From: Dyadobacter sp. CY261
GTDB lineage: Bacteria; Bacteroidota; Bacteroidia; Cytophagales; Spirosomataceae
Assembly (NCBI RefSeq): GCF_021440085.1
Contig: NZ_JAKCPW010000001.1
Span: 186,001 to 250,000 of the forward strand
Length of the DNA stretch: 64,000 nucleotides
Direction: 5' to 3'
The notes under the pieces: generated by a model
The model's database searches: none
Told to the model about the DNA's origin: nothing
What the model saw: the letters and a program-made list of their open reading frames with translations, nothing else
Shown here: one piece after another, positions 16,760 to 27,465 of the stretch
Numbering within the stretch: the first letter of the stretch is position 1
How the letters are laid out: each line of letters starts with the position of its first letter
Made by a program: the position numbers and the translations under genes

Positions 16760-17353
16760 ATGGGAATAGTAGAGCGAAGAGAGCGGCTTAGAATACAGGT
16801 ACGCTCAGACATCGTGAAAACAGCCAAGGACATTGCCCGCGAGGACGGGTGGACGGCTGTTTCGATTCGCAAGATTGCTGATGTGATTGAGTACAGCCCG
16901 CCTATTCTCTATGAATATTTTGAAAGCAAGGACAAACTCCTGGAAGCCATTCGTCTGGAGGGTTTCGATTATTTGCAAACGGAGTTTGTAAAAATAAAGG
17001 GTCATTTCAGCAACCCGCAAAAACAACTGGTGGAGGTTGCGCAGACGATCTGGCATTTTGCCGTGGAGAACCCGGAGGTTTTTCAGGTCATGTTCAATCT
17101 GGAAGGGGCTTATTGCGATTCCAAGAAAGCGTATTCGCAGGCCATGAGCATCAAGGATAACCCGGTTTGGGAAATGATCGCAGGACTCCGCCCGAAATCG
17201 GGAGACCTGGTTACCAAGACTTACTATGAATGGTGGTGTCTAACCTTCGGGTTTATCAGCATTACCATGACCACCCAGCCCCGTTACGCATTTCCACAGG
17301 CCGAGCCTGTGTATATGGAAGGTATCCGGAGATTCATCCGGAGCATTATGTAA
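16760..17353 (+). CDS. TetR/AcrR family transcriptional regulator
   Basis: 197 aa. The N-terminal helix-turn-helix covers about 15-62, with the typical [17 protein letters not shown] followed by [15 protein letters not shown]. The C-terminal ligand domain (about 80-195) has a [15 protein letters not shown] segment like the TetR_C_33/WHG-type regulators. It has its own promoter. No obvious target efflux pump or operon lies beside it; the neighbours are ppk1-like (upstream) and cysE (convergent). The last 8 bases overlap the end of cysE on the other strand. Confidence 0.86.
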   Translation: MGIVERRERLRIQVRSDIVKTAKDIAREDGWTAVSIRKIADVIEYSPPILYEYFESKDKLLEAIRLEGFDYLQTEFVKIKGHFSNPQKQLVEVAQTIWHFAVENPEVFQVMFNLEGAYCDSKKAYSQAMSIKDNPVWEMIAGLRPKSGDLVTKTYYEWWCLTFGFISITMTTQPRYAFPQAEPVYMEGIRRFIRSIM

Positions 17354-18179
17354 CTGAGGGAGCTGAGTGTTGGCGTATCTCTATTTTGCTCTGGTGATAA
17401 ACCAGCGAATATGGAGGTACGCTTTTCGTTAACCAGGCATTCCCGCCGATGATGGAATCGTGCCCGATTACAGTTTCTCCGCCAAGGATCGTAGCATTGG
17501 CATAAACCACTACATTATCTTCAATCGTCGGGTGCCGCTTGTGCGAAGCAAGCGATTTCGAGACGTGCGTTGCGCCCAATGTCACCCCCTGGTACAACTT
17601 CACATTATTGCCGATATAGGTCGTTTCGCCGATCACCACGCCAGTGCCATGGTCGATAAAGAATGAGTGGCCGATGGTCGCATTCGGGTGAATGTCGATG
17701 CCAGTCTGGCTGTGCGCAAATTCTGTAAGCATGCGCGGCAGCAAAGGAATGCCTGCTTTGGCAAAAGAATTTGCAAAACGGTAAGTTGCAATGGCCATAA
17801 AGCCGGGATACACCGAAATTACCTCCTCGATACTTACAGATGCGGGATCATTATCGGTAATGGATTTGGCATCTGCTAAAAGTGCCTCGTAGATGCCGGG
17901 AATCTGAGCAAAAACTTCATCCAGAATTTCCTCTTTGTCGCGTTCCAGCTGAGGCAGGAGTGGTTGCAGCATGCAATCCAGGTCATTGCGCAAATCGGCA
18001 TATTTCATCGCCAAGTCCTTGGCCGGGCAGCTAGGGCAATCCTTGCTGATCGGGAAGAGAAAATTGATCAGGTTCTGGATAAATTTCCCTGCATCCTGCC
18101 TGGATGGCAACTTGTACCTATATTTTTCATTTTGCGCGTTAAGACGCTCAAAAAAAAGTGATTGCTGGGTGGCTGTCAT
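17346..18179 (-). CDS. cysE: Serine O-acetyltransferase
   Basis: It acetylates serine with acetyl-CoA, the first step of cysteine synthesis. The N-terminal helical domain (about 1-150) is followed by the left-handed beta-helix of hexapeptide repeats ([49 protein letters not shown]), with the active-site His in [11 protein letters not shown]. The frame is open to 18302, but the ATG at 18179 ([16 protein letters not shown], 277 aa) gives an ordinary N-terminus. This is the longer EpsC/SAT form common in Bacteroidota, with a CPSCPA stretch near residue 50. The C-terminus overlaps the tetR end by 8 bases. Confidence 0.9.
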   Translation of the reverse strand: MTATQQSLFFERLNAQNEKYRYKLPSRQDAGKFIQNLINFLFPISKDCPSCPAKDLAMKYADLRNDLDCMLQPLLPQLERDKEEILDEVFAQIPGIYEALLADAKSITDNDPASVSIEEVISVYPGFMAIATYRFANSFAKAGIPLLPRMLTEFAHSQTGIDIHPNATIGHSFFIDHGTGVVIGETTYIGNNVKLYQGVTLGATHVSKSLASHKRHPTIEDNVVVYANATILGGETVIGHDSIIGGNAWLTKSVPPYSLVYHQSKIEIRQHSAPSVT

Positions 18180-18374
18180 TAAAAATAGGGGTTGAACTAC
18201 CGTCAAACTATCGCTGGTATTGCTTTTGAACGTGCAACAACGAAATGCACTCAAAGATTTTGGTAAATATACTTTCTTTTTAAAGAGGGCGGAATTTGCC
18301 ACATCTTATACGGACAAAATCGTATATTGGAATATCCTGTGAATTTAGAAAATAAGGTAGATTTTTCATGGCGT

Positions 18375-19289
18375 ATGTTAAGTTTTAAATTGCTTCGTTC
18401 GGTTATCCTGCTGCTTTTTGTGTCCGCTTCGCTGAGTTCCTGTTTTTCCCGGTACATTATTTCAGCGAAGGATGTGCGGCGGCATTATGCGGATAAAAGG
18501 GTCAAACCGAGGGAAGTTTTCATCAGTAACGACACACTTTCGCTTTCCGTGGCAAGCATTGGGCCCGACACGCTTCCTATGCTACTTCTTATCCATGGTG
18601 CGCCAGGTTCGCTGTGGGGATATATGAATTTGATGGACGATGAGGATCTGCAAAAGCATTTCCATATTGTGTCGGTTGACAGGGTGGGCTATGGGAAATC
18701 GAGGCTCAAAAAGAGGCGTTACGTAACCTCGATCGAAACACAAGCTAATGCGCTTCTCCCCGTTTTCTCACTCAACAAGAGCGATCAGAAAGTGATCGTG
18801 CTCGGGCGCTCGTACGGCGCGCCAATCGCGGCTAAGCTGGCTTCTATGGCACCGGAGCAAGTTAAGGAACTCATTATGGTATCGCCGGTGATCGACCCGG
18901 AAACTGAGCGGTTTTTCTGGTTTTCGAAATGGGGCAGAATGAGCTTTGTACAGTTGTTCCTGCCAAAAGCATTCAATGTTGCAACTGCTGAAAAATACAG
19001 CCACGCCGCGGAACTGCGTAAACTACTGCCGGTCTGGGAAAAAATCAATATCCCGACTACCGTCATACAGGGAGGCAACGACTGGATCGCCGATCCGACG
19101 AATATCGATTTTGCCAAAAAACACATCAAGAGCAAACGTGCTCAATACATTTTTCTTTACAATGCGGGCCACATGATTACCTTCTCGCATGCATCAATGA
19201 TCAAGGAAATGCTATTGAAAAGCCGCTTGTTTCAGGACAAGATCACGTCGTTGGGCGTTGAACCAAAGGGCGGGCAGATCGGTAATTGA
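18375..19289 (+). CDS. Alpha/beta hydrolase, probable lipoprotein
   Basis: 304 aa from the ATG at 18375. The N-terminus is a hydrophobic signal ending in a lipobox-like LSSC (about 19-22), so it is likely a lipid-anchored envelope protein. The hydrolase fold is clear: LLLIHGAPGS (oxyanion HG), the nucleophile elbow GRSYGA, then GGNDWIAD with the acid and NAGHM with the catalytic His near the C-terminus. The frame is open from a TTG at 18327, but starting there would bury the signal peptide. The gene is divergent from cysE. Substrate unknown. Confidence 0.84.
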   Translation: MLSFKLLRSVILLLFVSASLSSCFSRYIISAKDVRRHYADKRVKPREVFISNDTLSLSVASIGPDTLPMLLLIHGAPGSLWGYMNLMDDEDLQKHFHIVSVDRVGYGKSRLKKRRYVTSIETQANALLPVFSLNKSDQKVIVLGRSYGAPIAAKLASMAPEQVKELIMVSPVIDPETERFFWFSKWGRMSFVQLFLPKAFNVATAEKYSHAAELRKLLPVWEKINIPTTVIQGGNDWIADPTNIDFAKKHIKSKRAQYIFLYNAGHMITFSHASMIKEMLLKSRLFQDKITSLGVEPKGGQIGN

Positions 19290-19300
19290 AATGCCCTGGG

Positions 19301-20401
19301 TTATCGCAATACTTTCTGCGTTACAGAGTCCTTATCATTGCTTGCGCGGATGAGATAAACGCCTGGAACGAGGTTGCGCATATCAAATTCTTCCTGTATA
19401 GCAATTTCCGGTGCCTTACTGGCAATTTTACCTAGTATGCGGCCATTCATATCGATCAATTCAAGCCGAATAATCGCTCGCTGCTTGCTGTATGCCTTCA
19501 CTGTCACAAAATTCTCCGTCGGTACCGGGTAGGCCTGGATAGCCATTGAAATTTCGGACGATGACACATTCGGTGTGGAGGTGATTGCACCGCCGTATTC
19601 GGAAGATTCATATGGTGGTATTTCAACCGTTTCACCCGGTTTGTCGATCACAGTAACCATTCCTTCTCGGTAACTTTCCGAAATCCTGAGGCCATCGCGC
19701 CATTCATTTACGACCATTGCAATAAGGTAATTACCCAAAACCTCAGGTGCAGTCCAGACAAGCTTTTTCTGAGCCGCATCCACTTTGAAAGTTCCTTTTG
19801 CGCTGATTTCGTTCGGGAAAAGGTAGGAGTGATCGAGCATTCTCACACCGCAAGTGCCGGGTGAGGGCTTACTAATCCGTGCTACCCTTACGGTAATGCT
19901 GTCGTTGTCCGTAACGGCCGGTTTGAGATCGATGGAGAACACCTGACGGGCACCGGCTTCAAATTCGAGCGGCGGAAGGACGGGTGTTGAATTGGAAAGC
20001 TGGGTATCGATCACAGTCCAGAGAAACTGCGAAGTATGTTCCGCATCTGGCAGATTCAGGATTTGCCCGCTGCGGTTTTCAAGTGCGGTCGATATCTGGT
20101 AAATGCCGTAAGCAGGGTAAGTGTGACTGGTCTGATATTCCGCGACCGATACATTTTTTGTAAGGGGTGTCAATGATATTCTTGATGCGTCTTTGACGCT
20201 TCCATCTCCCATACAAATCGTCACCGAACTCAGCACGTTGGCCGCTGCCTCACCGTTTTGGGTGTCAAGGTACAATTTGACTTTGATGTTGTAGCTCTGG
20301 ACTGAAATGTGGCTGGCCAGGATTTCCCCGCCTCGCAGATGCGTCGCCTGTGCGTACGCAGAAAGCAGGATCAGTAAGAGAATGCCGTAAACTGATTTCA
20401 T
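19301..20401 (-). CDS. Secreted protein with T9SS type A sorting domain
   Basis: 366 aa. A signal peptide (to about residue 19, ending YAQA) is followed by a beta-rich ectodomain opening THLRGGEI, a sequence I recall from Cytophagales gliding-motility and PKD-like surface proteins. The last 70-80 residues (YPVPTENFVTVKAYS, LELIDMNGRIL, LVPGVYLIRA, QKVLR) are a type IX secretion C-terminal signal. The protein is therefore exported across the outer membrane and probably attached to the surface or released. The function of the ectodomain is unknown. It is close to and converges with the hydrolase gene upstream. Confidence 0.85.
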   Translation of the reverse strand: MKSVYGILLLILLSAYAQATHLRGGEILASHISVQSYNIKVKLYLDTQNGEAAANVLSSVTICMGDGSVKDASRISLTPLTKNVSVAEYQTSHTYPAYGIYQISTALENRSGQILNLPDAEHTSQFLWTVIDTQLSNSTPVLPPLEFEAGARQVFSIDLKPAVTDNDSITVRVARISKPSPGTCGVRMLDHSYLFPNEISAKGTFKVDAAQKKLVWTAPEVLGNYLIAMVVNEWRDGLRISESYREGMVTVIDKPGETVEIPPYESSEYGGAITSTPNVSSSEISMAIQAYPVPTENFVTVKAYSKQRAIIRLELIDMNGRILGKIASKAPEIAIQEEFDMRNLVPGVYLIRASNDKDSVTQKVLR

Positions 20402-20533
20402 ATGGAGGAAAAGAAGCCGTGAGGTTACAAACTATAAGTTCAAAACGTGCAAACGCTTCGATTTTGTATGGCTTCTTTTCAAAACAAATGCAAAAAATGC
20501 CGCGGCAAATCCAATGCTCAGCGCTGCGCCTGT

Positions 20534-21615
20534 TTAGTCCTTATATATCAGTATCTCGCGTTTTCCGTCGCTTTTGATGTAGCCGCGATACATACCTTCG
20601 CTATTGAACGGCATAGCGATATTGCCGTTCCGGTCAACGGCGATTATGCCGCCCTCACCACCTCTTTCGACGAGCTTTTTCATCACCACTTCATTCGCGG
20701 CATCGTTCAGGTTCACGCCTTTGTATTCCATCAATGCGGAGATATCGTGGGCTACCACGGAACGGATGAAATACTCGCCATGCCCAGTTGCAGAAACCGC
20801 GCAGGTCGCATTGTTGGCATAAGTTCCGGCCCGATAATCGGGGCATCGCCGATACGGCCGTAGCGTTTGTTCGTCATGCCGCCGGTGGATGTCCCGGCTG
20901 CAAGGTTGCCGAACTTGTCCAGCGCCACACAACCAACAGTCCCAAATTTTTTGCCCTCCGTAAAAATCAGATCCTCCCCAGAACGAAGTCCCGTTTTAGG
21001 TCCCTTCTTCATCTCCTTTTCTCCCTTCTCTCCATTCTCCACTTTCCCGTTGTGATCCAGCTCAGTCTTCTCCTGTTCTATGGCGCGCTGCAATGCCTTA
21101 TACCGTGCTTCGGTGTAGAAATAAGATGGATCAACAATTTCCAGGCCTTTCTCTTTAGCGAACTGCTCCGCACCTTTTCCGGCCATCATCACGTGAGCAG
21201 ACTGGTCCATTACCGCTATGGCAGCGGTAATCGGATTTTTAATGGTCGTCACGCCCGCCACCGCTCCGGCCTTCATCGTTTTGCCTTCCATGATTGCGGC
21301 GTCCATTTCGTTTTTACCTTCGTGGGTAAACACAGCGCCCTTGCCCGCATTGAATAAGGGCGAATCCTCCATTACATGGATCGCCGCTTCAACGGCTTGT
21401 ACGCTCGTTCCGCCTTTTTTGAGCACCTGGTAGCCTTTTTCCAGTGCGGTGTTCAATGCCTCGCGGTACGCCTTTTCGCGCTCCGGGCTCATGTTAGCGC
21501 GCGTGATTGTGCCTGCACCCCCGTGTATTACGAGTGTGATTTTGTCGGAGAAATCCTGGGCAAATGCTGGAAAGCAGCATAAAGCGATCAGCAGCGTCAG
21601 GGAAAGTCTTTTCAT
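20534..21615 (-). pseudogene. Isoaspartyl peptidase/L-asparaginase, frameshifted
   Basis: A plant-type Ntn hydrolase (asparaginase 2 family) with signal peptide (to about residue 20, AFAQ), IHGGAGT opening, GKGAVFTHEG, and the autocleavage site with nucleophile T226 in FGTVGC. The frame breaks after GRIGDAPIIG. The frame beginning at the N-terminus ends at 20752 with an unrelated tail, while the expected continuation (AGTYANNATCAVSATGHGE to the C-terminal GYIKSDGKREILIYKD) is in another frame down to 20534. One extra C in the CCC run at 20830-20832 on the plus strand would restore a 360-residue protein with everything else intact. It is either a real one-base deletion, which truncates the beta subunit, or a base-calling error. 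A lysine-rich insert (about 188-210) lies before the cleavage site. Confidence 0.85.
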
Positions 21616-21799
21616 GAAACAGTAATTTGAGTGAATATTTCAAATCTAGCAACTAAAAACCTTCATCCCTATTCGGTGGATATTCGGCTGGTTTTGGTGC
21701 AGCTGGCGGGAAAAGGACGTTATTTATTCAGTATAGCCTATTCTAATGCTACTTTTGATAGTTCTGACTCAAAATTTAATCAAAAAACCGAAACATCTG

Positions 21800-23662
21800 A
21801 TGAAGAAAGTAGTGCTTAGCCTGGGCGTTCTCCTGGGTAGCCTGTATGATCCGGCTTTTGCGCAGCAATCCGCTGAATGGAAGTATGTGCAAGGCAAGAT
21901 CATAACGCCATGGGCAGAGAAAGTGGTTGCGCAAAACGCACATCCTGAATATCCCCGTCCGCAAATGGTTCGCCAGAACTGGCAGAATATCAATGGTCTT
22001 TGGAACTACGCCGTTGTGCCTCAAAGCGCGGGAGATGTCAAACCAGCGGCATTTGATGGCAAAATATTGGTCCCGTTCGCAATCGAGTCGGCATTGTCGG
22101 GCGTGCGAAGAACGGTGGGTAAGGATAGCATTTTATGGTACCAACGCCTGATCGACTTCGCTCCGAAATTAAAAGACCAGCGTGTGCTAATCCATTTCGG
22201 GGCTGTCGACTGGAAATGCGAAGTTTTTGTCAATGGCAAACCTGCGGGAAGCCACCAGGGGGGCTATGATCCGTTTTCATTTGATATTACCGAACTGCTC
22301 GTCAAGAAAAAGCAGCAGGAAGTCACTGTAAAAGTCTGGGATCCGAGCAGCGACGGCCCACAGCCGCGCGGGAAGCAAATCAAAAATCCGCATGGTATCT
22401 GGTATACACCGGTAACCGGCATCTGGCAGACGGTTTGGCTCGAAACAGTTGCTACCAGCCACATTGTCAACGTTATCCCGGTAGCAGATATTGACAAGCA
22501 GACATTGACCGTCAATGCAGAAGTAGCAGCAGCGGGTTCAACCGACAAGGTTAGAATCACAGCCTGGGATGGAACCACAAAGGTTGGAGAGCAGGAAGTT
22601 GCTCCAAACCAGCCTGCAACTTTGACGATCAGCAATGCGAAACTCTGGTCACCTGACACACCATTCCTGTACGATCTGACGGTTGCTCTTATCCGCAACG
22701 GGAAAGTTGTCGACGAGGTGAAAAGCTATTCGGCCATGCGTAAGATCGGCGTGCAGGTGGATGAAAATGGCATCCAGCGCATGACGTTGAACAACAAATT
22801 CCTTTTCCAATATGGCCCGCTCGACCAAGGCTGGTGGCCCGATGGCCTCTACACCGCGCCCACCGACGAGGCATTGAAGTTTGATATCCTGAAAACCAAG
22901 GAAATGGGCTTCAACATGATCCGCAAGCACGTGAAAGTGGAGCCAGCCAGATGGTACCGCTATTGCGACGAGCTGGGTATGCTGGTGTGGCAGGATATGC
23001 CAAGCGGAGACCTCGGTAACAATTGGGAAATGCGGCCGGGAATTACCGGCAACGAAACCGACAAAGCGCGTACGCCCGAATCCGAAAACATTTACAAAAC
23101 GGAATGGAAGGCCATCATGGACGCTAACCGTTTCTTTCCTTCAATCGTAGTTTGGGTGCCATTCAACGAGGCCTGGGGCCAGTTCAAAACCGCCGAAATA
23201 ACCAATTGGACGATGCAGTACGATCCCTCACGACTGGTGAACAGCGCCAGCGGCGGCAACTTCGAACCGGTAGGCCATATTATCGATTTGCACAATTACC
23301 CAGCGCCGGTCATGCCTCGCCCTGATCTGTTTGGACAAAAGCAAATCATTGTTTTGGGTGAATTCGGCGGGTTGGGGTTACCTGTTGATCAGCATGTCTG
23401 GCAGCAAAAGGATAACTGGGGTTACCAAAGTTTTAAAAATCAGGAAGAACTCTATAACCGGTACGAAACGTTCGTTAACCGCTTCGAGCCTTTGATCAGA
23501 AAAGGACTTTCTGCGGCGGTTTACACGCAAACAACCGATGTAGAAGTGGAGACCAATGGTTTGATGACTTACGACCGGAAAGTGATCAAATTCCCTGAGG
23601 CGAAACTGAAACAGATCCATTCCAAACTTTACGATCCTTCGTTTGTGAAGTTGAAACCATAA
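21800..23662 (+). CDS. Glycoside hydrolase family 2, exported
   Basis: 620 aa from the ATG at 21800, which begins a signal peptide (MKKVVLSLGVLLGSLYDPAFA). The sugar-binding jelly-roll (about 60-210), an immunoglobulin-like domain (about 220-320) and a TIM barrel follow in order. The acid/base Glu is E457 in VWVPFNEAWGQ, and the likely nucleophile is E521 in VLGEFGG. The overall look is of the beta-glucuronidase/beta-galactosidase/mannosidase group with a long insert and no C-terminal beta-sandwich; which sugar it releases cannot be decided. No SusC/SusD pair is next to it, so it is not part of an evident polysaccharide utilisation locus. Confidence 0.87.
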   Translation: MKKVVLSLGVLLGSLYDPAFAQQSAEWKYVQGKIITPWAEKVVAQNAHPEYPRPQMVRQNWQNINGLWNYAVVPQSAGDVKPAAFDGKILVPFAIESALSGVRRTVGKDSILWYQRLIDFAPKLKDQRVLIHFGAVDWKCEVFVNGKPAGSHQGGYDPFSFDITELLVKKKQQEVTVKVWDPSSDGPQPRGKQIKNPHGIWYTPVTGIWQTVWLETVATSHIVNVIPVADIDKQTLTVNAEVAAAGSTDKVRITAWDGTTKVGEQEVAPNQPATLTISNAKLWSPDTPFLYDLTVALIRNGKVVDEVKSYSAMRKIGVQVDENGIQRMTLNNKFLFQYGPLDQGWWPDGLYTAPTDEALKFDILKTKEMGFNMIRKHVKVEPARWYRYCDELGMLVWQDMPSGDLGNNWEMRPGITGNETDKARTPESENIYKTEWKAIMDANRFFPSIVVWVPFNEAWGQFKTAEITNWTMQYDPSRLVNSASGGNFEPVGHIIDLHNYPAPVMPRPDLFGQKQIIVLGEFGGLGLPVDQHVWQQKDNWGYQSFKNQEELYNRYETFVNRFEPLIRKGLSAAVYTQTTDVEVETNGLMTYDRKVIKFPEAKLKQIHSKLYDPSFVKLKP

Positions 23663-23675
23663 GTAATGAATTGCT

Positions 23676-23720
23676 TCAAATGAAAATAGCCCGGGAGGAT
23701 TCCGGGCTATTTTCATTTGA
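23676..23720. terminator. Bidirectional terminator between GH2 and maeB
   Basis: A perfect 19-bp stem (23676-23694 with 23702-23720, core AATAGCCCGG) with a 7-base loop. The arms include A-run and T-run stretches. It lies between the stops of two converging genes, so it can serve both. Confidence 0.85.
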
Positions 23721-23736
23721 AATAACATCAAGAATA

Positions 23737-26010
23737 CTATTTGCCTTTCATTTGCGCTTCCACAACAGCAATGGCTACCATATTCACAATCTCCCGCACG
23801 GAGCTACCTAGTTGCAGCACGTGTACCGGTTTTTTTAGCCCTAACAGGATTGGCCCGATGGTTTCGAGTTCGGCCGCTTCTTTCAGCAGGTTGTATGCAA
23901 TATTGCTGGCCGAAAGGTTCGGGAAAATCAATGTATTCGCACCGCCATCCACGAGGTCGCTGAATGGATGGTTTTCTTTCAATAATGTGGTATTGAATGC
24001 AAGGTGCGCCTGCAATTCGCCTTCCACGATCATCGACGGATTTCGTTTTTTCAGGATGGCGGTCGCATCTCGCATTTTCTCGGCGTCCGCACCTTTGGCG
24101 CTGCCGTAGTTGGCATATGTTACCAGGGCAATGCGCGGCTGAATATTGAATTGTTCCACAGCCTTAGCGGTCAGTTCGGTGATTTCTACGATGTCGTCGA
24201 CCGTCGGATCCAGATTCACAGTCGTATCGGAAAAGAACAGCGGACCTTTTGGCGTGAGCAGAATGTACATACCCGCCACCTTGTTGACGCCTTCCTGCTT
24301 ACCTATCACGTGCAATGCCGGGCGAATGGTATCGGGATAGGTCCTTGTCAAACCGGAAATGAATGCATCCGCTTCTCCGTTTTCGACCATCATCGAGCCA
24401 AAATAGCTTTTGAAATACATCGAACGGCGCGCTTCGATCGGTGTAAGGCCTTTTCTCTTGCGTTTGTCGTACAATTTGGCTGCATATTTCTCGATCATCG
24501 GTTCGCTTTCTTCCGCCCGCGGATCGATAATCGATACGTCGGCCAGGTCGAGCTTGCTTTCATGGATCAGATGCAGTATGGTTTCCTTATTGCCCAAAAG
24601 GATCGGTGTGGCAATGCCTTCGTCGCGTACTTGTTGTGCCGCTCGGAGTACCTGAATGTTCTCAGCATCGGCAAAAACGACTTTTTTAGGCAAAAGCTTC
24701 GCTTTATTGAGGATCACGCGGGAGATTTGCTCATTGCGGCCCAAACGGCTTGACAGTTCCTGTTCGTAGGCATCCCAATCGGTAATTACCTTGCGGGCGA
24801 CACCGGTTTCGATGGCGGCCTTCGCCACGGCGGGAGCGACGGTTGTCAGCAGGCGTGGGTCTACCGGTTTCGGAATAATATAATTTTTACCAAAAACGAT
24901 ATTCGTTTCATTGTAAGCCAGGTTCACGATATCGGGCACGGGCTTGGTAGCCAGGTCGGCCAATGCATGCACGGCCGCGAGTTTCATTTCCTCATTGATC
25001 TCCGTCGCACGCACATCCAGCGCACCCCTGAATATGTACGGGAAGCCAAGGACATTGTTTACCTGATTAGGATAGTCGGAGCGGCCGGTAGCCATGATCA
25101 CGTCTTCCCGCGCTTCAACAGCGTCAGGATAAGGGATTTCCGGGTTTGGATTTGCCATCGCGAGCACGATCGGATCTTTGGCCATGGATTTGACCATTTC
25201 CTTGGAGACGATATCGGCTGTTGAAAGACCGAGGAAAAGATCGGCGCCCACCATTGCTTCTTCGAGCGATTCGTAAGCCTTGTCCGTAGCAAACTGCTTT
25301 TTCATATCGCTCAGGTCGGTCCGGCCATTATGGATGTGGCCTTTGGTATCGAACATGGCAATATTCTCCGGATTGGCACCCAGAGAGAGATAAAGCTTGG
25401 TACACGAAACAGCGGATGCGCCGGCGCCGGAAACCACAACACGAATGTCTTCAATATCCTTGTTTACCAACTTCAATGCATTAAGCATCGCCGCCGCGCT
25501 GATGATCGCCGTACCGTGCTGGTCATCGTGCATAACGGGGATGTTCAGCTCTTGCTTTAGCCGTGACTCTATTTCAAAGCATTCGGGGGCTTTAATGTCT
25601 TCAAGATTGACGCCGCCGAAGGTAGGTTCGAGGATTTTGACGGTCCTCACAAATTCATCGACATCCTTGGTATTGAGTTCTATGTCAAAAACGTCGATAT
25701 CCGCATAAATTTTGAACAGTAACCCTTTGCCTTCCATCACGGGTTTGGAAGCTTCGGGGCCGATATCGCCCAGGCCCAGTACTGCGGTACCATTGCTGAT
25801 AACCGCTACCAGATTGCCCTTGGCAGTGTATAGATAAGCATTTTCTACGTTCTCGGCGATTTCAAGACAAGGCTCCGCTACGCCGGGCGAATAGGCAAGC
25901 GAAAGGTCGCGTTGGGTACTCGTTTCTTTGGTGGGGATTACCTCTATTTTTCCTGGCCTACCCTTAGAATGGTAGTATAGCGCGTCTTCTTTTCTGATCT
26001 TTTTGTTCAT
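23737..26010 (-). CDS. maeB: NADP-dependent malic enzyme with C-terminal PTA-like domain
   Basis: 757 aa, the size of the bifunctional-looking MaeB family. The first about 430 residues are the malic enzyme: [36 protein letters not shown], and the Rossmann GAGASAVSC. It decarboxylates malate to pyruvate, making NADPH. The last about 320 residues are a phosphotransacetylase-like domain ([13 protein letters not shown] to LILG-like ending), which in MaeB is a regulatory acetyl-CoA-sensing module rather than an active enzyme. The frame is open to 26061, but the ATG at 26010 ([17 protein letters not shown]) is the standard start. Confidence 0.93.
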   Translation of the reverse strand: MNKKIRKEDALYYHSKGRPGKIEVIPTKETSTQRDLSLAYSPGVAEPCLEIAENVENAYLYTAKGNLVAVISNGTAVLGLGDIGPEASKPVMEGKGLLFKIYADIDVFDIELNTKDVDEFVRTVKILEPTFGGVNLEDIKAPECFEIESRLKQELNIPVMHDDQHGTAIISAAAMLNALKLVNKDIEDIRVVVSGAGASAVSCTKLYLSLGANPENIAMFDTKGHIHNGRTDLSDMKKQFATDKAYESLEEAMVGADLFLGLSTADIVSKEMVKSMAKDPIVLAMANPNPEIPYPDAVEAREDVIMATGRSDYPNQVNNVLGFPYIFRGALDVRATEINEEMKLAAVHALADLATKPVPDIVNLAYNETNIVFGKNYIIPKPVDPRLLTTVAPAVAKAAIETGVARKVITDWDAYEQELSSRLGRNEQISRVILNKAKLLPKKVVFADAENIQVLRAAQQVRDEGIATPILLGNKETILHLIHESKLDLADVSIIDPRAEESEPMIEKYAAKLYDKRKRKGLTPIEARRSMYFKSYFGSMMVENGEADAFISGLTRTYPDTIRPALHVIGKQEGVNKVAGMYILLTPKGPLFFSDTTVNLDPTVDDIVEITELTAKAVEQFNIQPRIALVTYANYGSAKGADAEKMRDATAILKKRNPSMIVEGELQAHLAFNTTLLKENHPFSDLVDGGANTLIFPNLSASNIAYNLLKEAAELETIGPILLGLKKPVHVLQLGSSVREIVNMVAIAVVEAQMKGK

Positions 26011-26032
26011 ACCTAAATGGACGATGTTTCGT

Positions 26033-26061
26033 GCAAGGTACAAACATTCGTCAGACGGCAA
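26033..26061 (-). promoter_or_regulatory. Probable promoter of maeB
   Basis: On the minus strand TTG (plus 26059-26061), an 18-base spacer and TACCTTGC (plus 26033-26040), one mismatch from TAnnTTTG, sit 23 bases before the start at 26010. It also supports that start over the longer frame. Confidence 0.4.
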
Positions 26062-26124
26062 TGAATATTCAGGAAGGTATTCGCAAGAATTTCATGCGCG
26101 TTTTAGGGCTGCTACACAAGGTCG

Positions 26125-27327
26125 TTATTGGAATGTAGAAAGGTCGTCGTCGCTGAATGACGGGCTTTTGACCAATTTTTTCCGAGCCTTTACCGTGGCA
26201 ATGCGTTTCTTGAGAAAATAGGCAAAGATCATGTAAGCTCCGAACATTCCAATGTAAACATAGAGCGACGCGGTGTTGGTAATGTCGCCGTGGAAAGTGA
26301 AGAACAGGGCGGTATTGACGATCGTCACCATCCAGAGTGTGAATGACGCCCAGAAGTGGTTGAGGCCATTGTCGATCAGGATATGGTGCATGTGGTTACG
26401 GTCGGCCACAAAGGGGGAGCCGCCTTTGAAAATACGTACGATGAAAACCCTGAGCGTGTCGAATATCGGGACAATCAGTAGCACCATCACGATAATAGGC
26501 GCATTGAAATAAGCATTCGGATCGTGCAGATAACCCACGTTGAGCGAAAGGAACTCGACCGAGAAAATCGACAGCAGGTAGCCAACGATCAGCGAGCCGG
26601 TGTCACCCATGAAGATCTTACTGGTTTTCGAGAAGTTGAAACGCAGGAAACCCAGCAACGAACCCGACATGGCGAATGCCAGACAGCCGAAAGAGAAATG
26701 GTCATTAGCGATGAACCAGATACCAAAACCAAGGCCTGCGATCAAACTGATGCCACCAGCAAGACCATCGATACCGTCAATGAGGTTGATCGCATTGATG
26801 ATCGCGATGAATATAAAGACTGTCAAAGGAATGCTGATAAAATCCGAAACGCCGTGAATGCCAAATATGCCATAGAAGTTATCTACTTTGAAATTGCCCA
26901 TTGCCACGAGGATCAATGAGGCGAAAATCTGGATAATAAGCTTTTTGGTGGGATCTACCGCGAGGATATCGTCCTTGATCCCAAGAAAAAACAGGATAAT
27001 GACGCCCGTCATTGCCAGGCTGATCAAATTGGAATCAAGGATGTTTTCCGAGTGTGGCCACAGGAAGTAGGCTATCAAAGTGGCTGCGAATATGGCTATT
27101 CCGCCCAAAGTTGGTGTTTCCGTTTCGTGTGAACTTCTAAACCCTGGTTTTGCAGTCAGGTGCAGCAAATTCGAAAGGTTAATGATAATTGGTATTGAAA
27201 TGATGGATAAGAAACAACCGATTAAAAATGAAAGAAGGCACTGATAGATGTCATGATGGACGAGGGTGTTCACGTTCCCTTCCGTTAGTATTTGCAGGGG
27301 TAATTGTAATTCCATAGTGTCTGTCAA
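26125..27327 (-). CDS. WecA/MraY-type polyprenyl-phosphate sugar-phosphate transferase
   Basis: 400 aa with about ten hydrophobic segments. It transfers a sugar-1-phosphate, usually GlcNAc-1-P, to undecaprenyl phosphate, the first step of O-antigen or exopolysaccharide synthesis. NAINLIDGIDGLAGG (about 170-185) and the DRNHMHH motif near residue 305 are the hallmark Asp and His motifs of the WecA/TagO subgroup. MraY itself would sit in the dcw cluster, not here. The gene lies at the downstream end of a polysaccharide gene run but has a likely promoter of its own at 27376-27406. Start ATG at 27327 or the internal ATG four codons later. Confidence 0.87.
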   Translation of the reverse strand: MTDTMELQLPLQILTEGNVNTLVHHDIYQCLLSFLIGCFLSIISIPIIINLSNLLHLTAKPGFRSSHETETPTLGGIAIFAATLIAYFLWPHSENILDSNLISLAMTGVIILFFLGIKDDILAVDPTKKLIIQIFASLILVAMGNFKVDNFYGIFGIHGVSDFISIPLTVFIFIAIINAINLIDGIDGLAGGISLIAGLGFGIWFIANDHFSFGCLAFAMSGSLLGFLRFNFSKTSKIFMGDTGSLIVGYLLSIFSVEFLSLNVGYLHDPNAYFNAPIIVMVLLIVPIFDTLRVFIVRIFKGGSPFVADRNHMHHILIDNGLNHFWASFTLWMVTIVNTALFFTFHGDITNTASLYVYIGMFGAYMIFAYFLKKRIATVKARKKLVKSPSFSDDDLSTFQ

Positions 27328-27375
27328 ATTAGTGAAGTGCGTTGAGGGGATATGAAAAAACCTGAATCAAATGTC

Positions 27376-27406
27376 GAAATATAAACCAATAATTGAAATA
27401 TGCAAA
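27376..27406 (-). promoter_or_regulatory. Probable promoter of WecA-type gene
   Basis: Minus strand: TTTG (plus 27403-27406), a 19-base spacer and TATATTTC (plus 27376-27383), one mismatch from the -7 consensus, in the 138-base gap between the two genes. Confidence 0.45.
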
Positions 27407-27465
27407 TAGCTGAATATCAAAATATTTACTCTGTGGTTTAAGGCACTCAAGGTCACTTCGCGTGC

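Noticed and set aside
24004..24753. Plus-strand ORF of about 249 codons inside maeB
   Set aside because: Mirror of a coding strand with strong malic enzyme and PTA motifs; Phe/His/Arg-rich shadow product.
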